DNA of 64,000 nucleotides from Staphylococcus lloydii (GTDB lineage Bacteria > Bacillota > Bacilli > Staphylococcales > Staphylococcaceae): the NCBI RefSeq assembly GCF_015775975.1, contig NZ_CP064056.1, forward strand, positions 558,001 to 622,000, read 5' to 3'. Both the position numbers and the translations under genes were made by a program. This document shows, one piece after another, positions 63,006 through 64,000 of the stretch. The notes beneath the pieces were generated by a model. It was given only the letters and a program-made list of their open reading frames with translations, was not told where the DNA came from and ran no database searches. Within the stretch, counting starts at the first letter, position 1. Every line of letters starts with the position of its first letter.

Positions 63006-63626
63006 ATGAAAAAAATTTGGACACTTACAATCATCAGTTTAATATGTGTTGTACTATCTGCTTGTTCCAACCAACAAAACCCGCATAAAGATGATAAATA
63101 CACCAAAGACGGAAAAGTAAAATTAATTATTTATGGAGATTTCAAATGCCCATACTGTAAAAAAGTAGATACTAAAATTTTGCCAAAAATAAACCAACAA
63201 TATATTAAAAAGGGTAAGGTGGACTATCGATTCGTGAATATGGCGTTCTTAGGTAAAGATTCCATCATTGGTTCACGTGCAGGTCATGCGGTTCAACTTT
63301 ATGCACCACAACAATATTTCCAATTTCAACAATCGATGTTTGCACAACAGCCAAACAATGAAAAGAAATGGATTACGACAACAAAAGTGGATCAGCAAAT
63401 TGATAAATTATCGCTAGGTGCTTCGACGAAAGAAAAAATTAAAAAAGATTATAAAACGCAGGATAGTAAGTCTTGGAAAGCTGCAAAAAAGGATCAACAA
63501 CTATATAAGAAAAATAAAATTAAGACAGCACCTACAGTATTTATCGGTGGTAAAAAAGTAGAAGATCCGTACGAATATAGCAATTATAAACAACTGATTG
63601 ATAAAAAATTAAAAGCTAAATCATAA
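63006..63626 (+). CDS. dsbA: DsbA-like thiol oxidase lipoprotein
   Basis: 206 residues. Lipobox LSAC near residue 20, then a thioredoxin fold with a DsbA helical insert. Active site FKCPYCKK near residues 49-52 (CPYC), cis-Pro region KTAPTVFIGGKKVEDPYEY. YGDFKCPYC, VNMAFLGKDSIIGSRAGHAV and DYKTQDSKSWKAA follow S. aureus DsbA, a lipoprotein oxidase that acts without a DsbB partner. GTGGAGGACGC precedes ATG 63006. Extracytoplasmic disulfide formation. Confidence 0.88.
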   Translation: MKKIWTLTIISLICVVLSACSNQQNPHKDDKYTKDGKVKLIIYGDFKCPYCKKVDTKILPKINQQYIKKGKVDYRFVNMAFLGKDSIIGSRAGHAVQLYAPQQYFQFQQSMFAQQPNNEKKWITTTKVDQQIDKLSLGASTKEKIKKDYKTQDSKSWKAAKKDQQLYKKNKIKTAPTVFIGGKKVEDPYEYSNYKQLIDKKLKAKS

Positions 63627-63630
63627 AAAA

Positions 63631-63673
63631 AAACATTTCTTAACTTGTGTTAATAGTTAAGAAATGTTTTTTT
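63631..63673 (+). terminator. Terminator after dsbA
   Basis: AAACATTTCTTAACT pairs perfectly with AGTTAAGAAATGTTT around 9 bases, followed by TTTT. Confidence 0.9.
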
Positions 63674-63679
63674 GTAATT

Positions 63680-63700
63680 AAATCGAAATAATTACGAATA
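63680..63700. promoter_or_regulatory. Zur-type box 1
   Basis: A 21-bp inverted-repeat site with arms AAATCGAAAT and ATTACGAATA around one base; against the Zur pattern AAATCGTAAT-N-ATTACGATTT it differs at three positions. It ends 5 bp upstream of the -35. Confidence 0.7.
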
Positions 63701-63705
63701 ACGTA

Positions 63706-63734
63706 TTGAGTTTTAGCAAGAAAACGGTTATAAT
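63706..63734 (+). promoter_or_regulatory. Promoter of the zinc-binding lipoprotein gene
   Basis: -35 TTGAGT (63706-63711), 17-bp spacer, -10 TATAAT (63729-63734), flanked on each side by a Zur-type box. Confidence 0.8.
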
Positions 63735-63737
63735 TAT

Positions 63738-63758
63738 AAATCGTAAACATTACTATTT
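63738..63758. promoter_or_regulatory. Zur-type box 2
   Basis: Arms AAATCGTAAA and ATTACTATTT around one base: two differences from the Zur pattern. It starts 4 bp after the -10, the position for blocking initiation. Confidence 0.75.
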
Positions 63759-63770
63759 AAGGAGAATAAC

Positions 63771-64000
63771 ATGAAAAAGATAACATTTTTAACTCTATTA
63801 GTTTTAATGATTGGCGTTGCCGCTGTTGCTTGTAGTAACGGTAGCGGTGATAAGAAAGATAATAAAAAAGTTAAAGTTTATACTACTGTTTATCCACTCA
63901 CTTCATTTGTAGAACAAATAGGTGGGAAACATGTTGATGTGAAATCAATATATCCTGCTGGCACAGATTTACATAGTTATGAACCAACACAAAAAGATAT
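63771..64000 (+). CDS. adcA: AdcA/ZnuA-type zinc-binding lipoprotein (N-terminal 76 residues, cut by window edge)
   Basis: Lipoprotein signal with lipobox AVAC near residue 21, a Lys/Asp linker (GDKKDNKK), then the cluster A-I binding-protein start VKVYTTVYPLTSFVEQIGGKHVDVKSIYPAGTDLHSYEPTQKD, where the His in TDLHSYEP is typical of Zn-binding AdcA/ZnuA. AAGGAG lies 6 bases before ATG 63771. Two Zur-type boxes at its promoter fit zinc uptake. Mn-binding MntC is the alternative but is not under Zur. The C-terminus, including any ZinT-like domain, lies outside. Confidence 0.85.
   Translation, partial: MKKITFLTLLVLMIGVAAVACSNGSGDKKDNKKVKVYTTVYPLTSFVEQIGGKHVDVKSIYPAGTDLHSYEPTQKD

Noticed and set aside
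1..64000. tRNA, rRNA, prophage, integrase or IS transposase genes
   Set aside because: None could be found by motif or composition anywhere in the window.

Overview
The window is a low-GC Firmicute chromosome segment. Its gene content (mhqRED, class III fbp, relP, the hisZGDCBHAFIE order, opuCA-CD, fphF, gpmA, an IsaA/SceD-type protein) and the MhqR-, CcpA-, CodY- and Zur-type sites point to Staphylococcus, probably a coagulase-negative species near the S. saprophyticus/S. xylosus group. That placement is an inference. I see no rRNA, tRNA, prophage, IS transposase or CRISPR array. It reads as ordinary chromosome with several accessory metabolic islands.

Layout. 1-3800: an aldehyde dehydrogenase cut by the window edge diverges from a quinone-response cluster (mhqR-mhqE-mhqD plus an isochorismatase-like hydrolase) that has two MhqR-type operators. 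3810-7788: gluconeogenic fbp and the proline permease putP. 8156-10850: a two-gene ABC exporter, a cluster of intergenic repeats (two identical 83-bp copies plus a decayed third) and a DedA protein. 11137-17402: a CcpA-site-controlled organic-acid-type MFS carrier with a small monooxygenase, a FUSC membrane protein, a YdaT-like stress protein, a PaiB-like protein and the small alarmone synthetase relP. 17555-21550: the gluconate operon gntR-gntK-gntP with a perfect 28-bp GntR palindrome and an overlapping cre site. 21714-29794: a small unknown protein, a short-chain dehydrogenase and the complete nine-gene histidine operon (minus strand) with a CodY-like box. 30061-36809: a second SDR, an M42 aminopeptidase, a YerD-like glutamate-synthase-domain protein, fetAB-type exporter genes and an MFS pump.

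36982-45168 is the most interesting region. A TetR regulator and an operator-bearing promoter precede three genes that look like a carnitine-to-glycine-betaine pathway (BKACE enzyme, L-carnitine dehydrogenase, betainyl-CoA-type thioesterase). These are followed directly by the OpuC carnitine/betaine ABC importer and an FphF-type esterase. The arrangement suggests carnitine is imported and converted to the osmoprotectant betaine, with acetoacetate and NADH as by-products.

45553-56656 holds a QacA-type pump, a RocB-like M20 peptidase, a DUF805 protein, a GNAT acetyltransferase, a CPA1 Na+/H+ antiporter, a phosphoesterase, a C39-like peptidase, a GyrI-like protein, a Bcr/CflA pump and glycerate kinase. 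57141-64000 holds GtrA, a CDF metal exporter, a miniature IsaA/SceD-like secreted protein, gpmA, a 37-residue basic protein, another drug pump, an ASCH protein, two lipoproteins (one DsbA-like) and the start of an AdcA/ZnuA zinc-binding lipoprotein behind two Zur-type boxes.
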